Part shown: one piece after another, positions 61,136 to 64,000 of the stretch
Position numbering within the stretch: the stretch's first letter is position 1
How the letters are laid out: the number at the start of each line of letters is the position of its first letter
Assembly (NCBI GenBank): GCA_013397845.1
Contig: VZTG01001079.1
Location: 245,557-309,556, forward strand
Reading direction: 5' to 3'
Origin: Melanocharis versteri
Taxonomy: Eukaryota; Chordata; Aves; Passeriformes; Melanocharitidae
Length of the DNA stretch: 64,000 nucleotides
The notes under the pieces: generated by a model
Told to the model about the DNA's origin: nothing
What the model saw: the letters and a program-made list of their open reading frames with translations, nothing else
Databases searched by the model: none
Position numbers and translations under genes: made by a program

Positions 61136-63108
61136 ACCAGAAAATAAAACCCACAATATTTGTGATATTTGTGACAATCAGCTAGAAAGTATATTCTCTT
61201 TGAAACTGATGAGGCTATTCAATCTTTTATCTGGATATAAATTCCAGTCTCTCTACAAATGCTTTACCATTGGAGACAAGCAGCAAGAGTAATTGTTTTG
61301 TTGTCTTCTTCTGCAAAGCTAAGTCCACCATGTACATTCAGAGAGTGTTTATCGAAGCATTTCTTGTGCTAAGGTGAGGTATCATGGATTAGCTTTTATA
61401 AATAGTATCACAGATTATAGATGTGTATTTTAACATCAGTTGCTCATGAGTAAAAGGCCACATTGCTCAAAAACATTGTGTTTGAGAAGGCTCAGCTCCC
61501 AGAGCTTTCAGGGTACAAGGTATTCTACGTTAAAGACAAGAAATAAATCTACTCTTCTAAATCTACTACTACTGAAGAAATTAGTGCCAGTGTCTGGACA
61601 TGGGTGCATATTGGTGTGTGACCTTGTGTCCACCCCGGGTTGCAGACATTGCTCCTGCACATAACCTCAGTCAAAGTATTGTCACATTCCTTTTGCACTC
61701 AAATGAATATTACATGAGTTCACATTTACATAGAATTTATTTTTCACTGAAACCAACCCTTGCTGTACACTTAATGTGGGCAGACACAGATGGAGATCCT
61801 TGTCCTCCATCAAGGAGGAAATTGGGCAAAAATTCCAGAAGGCCACAATGGACCTACTGGATAAGGATAAGGACCTACTGAGCAAACTCAGAGTGAAAAA
61901 AGTAGCTTTCAGGGGTGAAAACAAGGGTGGGTAGTATATAAGTATAAATACATATATTATATATTATAGAATAACGTATAACAAAAATATACCCCCATTA
62001 ATGACTGTCAAATGGATAAACAATTGACTCTGGAGCAACAGTTCAGAGAGTGTTATTCTCTGCCCTTGGGAATGACTTTCAAAAAGACAATAAACACTAT
62101 TCCCTTTCTTGTTTATCTGTTACTTTTTTTTTCCAAAAATCAGAGTAGACAATAACAATATCTATGAATCTCTCCATATGGGTTTTTATTGGTTTACAGT
62201 TAGCGGCAATAGAATCCATATTTAATTCAAAATCTAACAGGTTGCATATGTGCTATTACCAAAACTTAATATGACTTGATGTGGCTTACTTGACAATATT
62301 TCACAATTGTGTTGCAATTGTGCTAAAAATGAGAAGCAGAAAAATTTTCTTTCTAGCCAGGTTTTTTTTACAATTCAAATGGATTTTTATAGGTGATCAC
62401 AATTGACTGGCAAAAAATGTGATAAATTACATTCTACTTAATAAAGCACCAGAAAAAAAGCTCTAGTATACTTTGTGATATATTGAAGCAGCCTGTCTTT
62501 TTATCAGTTTTTTGGAGGGCTACAAAAATATATTTTCAGAAAGGAGCTATTTTACATATCTGAACAGGTAAAAGGAAAACTGAAAGTATTAGTATCTTCC
62601 TGAAGAGAAGAGTGTGTCAAAAATCTTAAAAAGATAGGTCAAAACCAATGAAAGGTAAAAACTCGCAATTAAATTCACCCGAAGGAGTTATATTTGCTAA
62701 AGTCAATTAGAGCAATATTAAAGCAGAGAAAAATATGAGACCAAGGAGAAATTAAGTGGTGGTGAAGTTAGATGATTAGGACTATTATTTAAGTTTGGGG
62801 GACCCAAAGCAAATGTGAAAACAGTATTTGAGGTCAAAAAATGATTAACAGTAGAAAGATGGGATGGGATGAAGAAAGTAGGCTAAAAGGAATGGAGGTA
62901 AAGCAGGTGCGATCCAAGGGAAATATAACGAGATAGAGTGTGAGTTTTTAAAATAAGTCTCGGTGCAGATATATAGCTCTATTTTTGTGGATGGGAACAA
63001 GAAACAAAGGGAAGAAGGACTGAAGGAGAAATTAGAAGCTGTAGGGGAAAAAAAGTGAAATTGTTTGCAATATAAGAAAAAGGATTCTGCTGTTTAAACA
63101 TTAACTGC
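61136..63108. other. Non-coding; coding-like stretch at 61734-61935
   Basis: A plus-strand frame without ATG at its start is open from 61734 to a TAG near 61935 and includes IKEEIGQKFQKATMDLLDKD and LLSKLRVKKVAF, an amphipathic, helix-like segment. Overlapping frames of 80-93 codons exist on both strands. I recognise no family. A retroposon or exon remnant is possible. The rest is AT-rich. Confidence 0.35.
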
Positions 63109-63240
63109 TGTTTTGGGGGTTTTTTGGGTGGGTTTGTTGGTTTTGTTGTGGTTTTGTGGGTGTTTTTGGTTTGATTTGGGATTTTTGAGTATTTGTTTTG
63201 TTTCAAGTTTTTTGGGTGTTTTGGTTTTTTCTTCTCAAGA
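63109..63240. repeat. G/T-rich degenerate repeat
   Basis: Only G and T from 63109 to 63173, then G/T-rich to about 63230, with GGGGG, GGG and GGG runs at 63115-63132. It is the mirror type of the A/C tract at 61022. The minus-strand Lys/Thr/Asn/Pro-rich 89-codon frame is an artefact. Confidence 0.93.
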
Positions 63241-64000
63241 GTACTCATTTTCTTCTGTTCCTTTTTTTATGATAAAGTCTTGAAACCTGGAGACTAGCTT
63301 CTCATTTGGAGATCATCTTGTTTTTTCCTCTTGAGTAACAATGATTTTTGTTTCTCCTCTCCTTATTTTTCTTTTTGAATTCTTGTCACTCTTTGGGGCA
63401 TAAGCCAACACAGTTTTCCCTTATTCTCTGCCAGTCTCATCAATGATGCAATTATATGCTATGAACACAGCTCAAAACAAGCTTTTTTAGGAAAACTTGC
63501 CAACACAGAGAACATAAACTATGCAGCTCAACAGTAATTGGGCACAAATGCAATAGATCCATACATAAATTATGGCTATTGTTTGTTTGCTTTTCACTTT
63601 CTTGGCAACAACATATTGATTAACAAACAGTGACTAGCAAGAGATTACAAGAAGTTTAAGGAACACAGCATAGCCTATTTTTCATCTCAGAACCCATTTA
63701 AACTTACGTATATGTGTTTTTAATAAGGTATAAAAATTTTTAAGATTTAACATTTAGTAATTTCTAAGTATTAGTTCTAATTTAATGGTGAAGAAAAAAA
63801 AAACTGTGTAACATTGTAAAGTTATTCTTTCAATTGAACAACCTACTAGAAAGAAATGGGAAACAGCTTCGTTTGCTTTTTTTTTTCTCTCAGGTATCTA
63901 CTGTTGATCCTGATTATAATCTTTTCAATGAATGCAGAAAATTGTATATACTATTTATTTTTACCTAGTAATGAAATATAATTTCAATCTTCTTCCCAGT
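63241..64000. other. Non-coding AT-rich sequence to the window end
   Basis: 63480-63700 is repeat-free and has forkhead-like TGTTTGTTTG words. No gene recognised. Confidence 0.45.

Noticed and set aside
60890..63248. Frames of 95 and 89 codons rich in Phe/Val/Cys or Lys/Thr/Asn
   Set aside because: They are products of the A/C-only and G/T-only tracts.
1..64000. A new multi-gene system, operon or defence locus
   Set aside because: The window is vertebrate intergenic sequence. No set of adjacent intact genes exists that could form such a system.

Overview
The window looks like vertebrate, most probably bird, nuclear DNA, and it is a gene-poor, AT-rich stretch. The evidence is the repeats. 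There are at least eight fragments of the CR1 LINE family, with the typical sauropsid/avian 3' end (reverse complement AGAATCATAGA) and ORF2 peptides such as NFFTERVVKHWNRLPRE, VQFWAPHY and LDFCKAFDTVPHN. Several retroviral LTRs are also present, one of which (12937-13540) I recognise as a common avian ERVL-type LTR. I see no bacterial-style operon, no tRNA or rRNA gene, no CRISPR array and no complete protein-coding gene. The many ORFs of 60-120 codons are mostly chance openings in low-complexity or repeat sequence.

Layout. 1-8.5 kb: AT-rich non-coding sequence with a 39-bp tandem duplication (3528-3610), a CR1 piece (3681-3845), a TAATTA-rich block that resembles a conserved non-coding element (7130-7740) and another CR1 remnant (8375-8498). 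8.6-19.6 kb: a possible old tRNA-derived SINE, a decayed coding-like region (9365-9805), an LTR on the plus strand (~10500-10925), the ERVL-type LTR on the minus strand (12937-13540), an assembly gap inside poly-A (17220-17251) and an unclassified GC-richer repeat-like tract (18960-19620). 22-27 kb: a hexamer microsatellite, CR1, a 156-bp polypyrimidine tract and a damaged ERV LTR carrying a single N (24930-25365). 27-31.5 kb is the most interesting part: a second assembly gap inside poly-C, a plausible terminal coding exon (28703-28946), and a 143-bp inverted repeat (29054-29196 against 31108-31250) with 140/143 matching bases and a 1.9-kb spacer. 33.4-35 kb: a CpG-rich, fairly intact-looking LTR of the same family as the damaged one, then a CR1 split by a 47-T run. 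35-64 kb: long AT-rich non-coding DNA with CR1 fragments, a GGAGA microsatellite, and a 396-bp solo LTR with a perfect 6-bp target-site duplication (53614-54009).

No pathway or gene cluster can be reconstructed. The possible exon at 28703-28946 is the only segment I would defend as likely coding, and I do not recognise its family. I found no evidence for a new molecular system. The best leads are the long inverted repeat beside that exon, the LTR pair that shows missing sequence at the lone N, and the candidate conserved non-coding blocks. All repeat names come from remembered family features, not from a database search.
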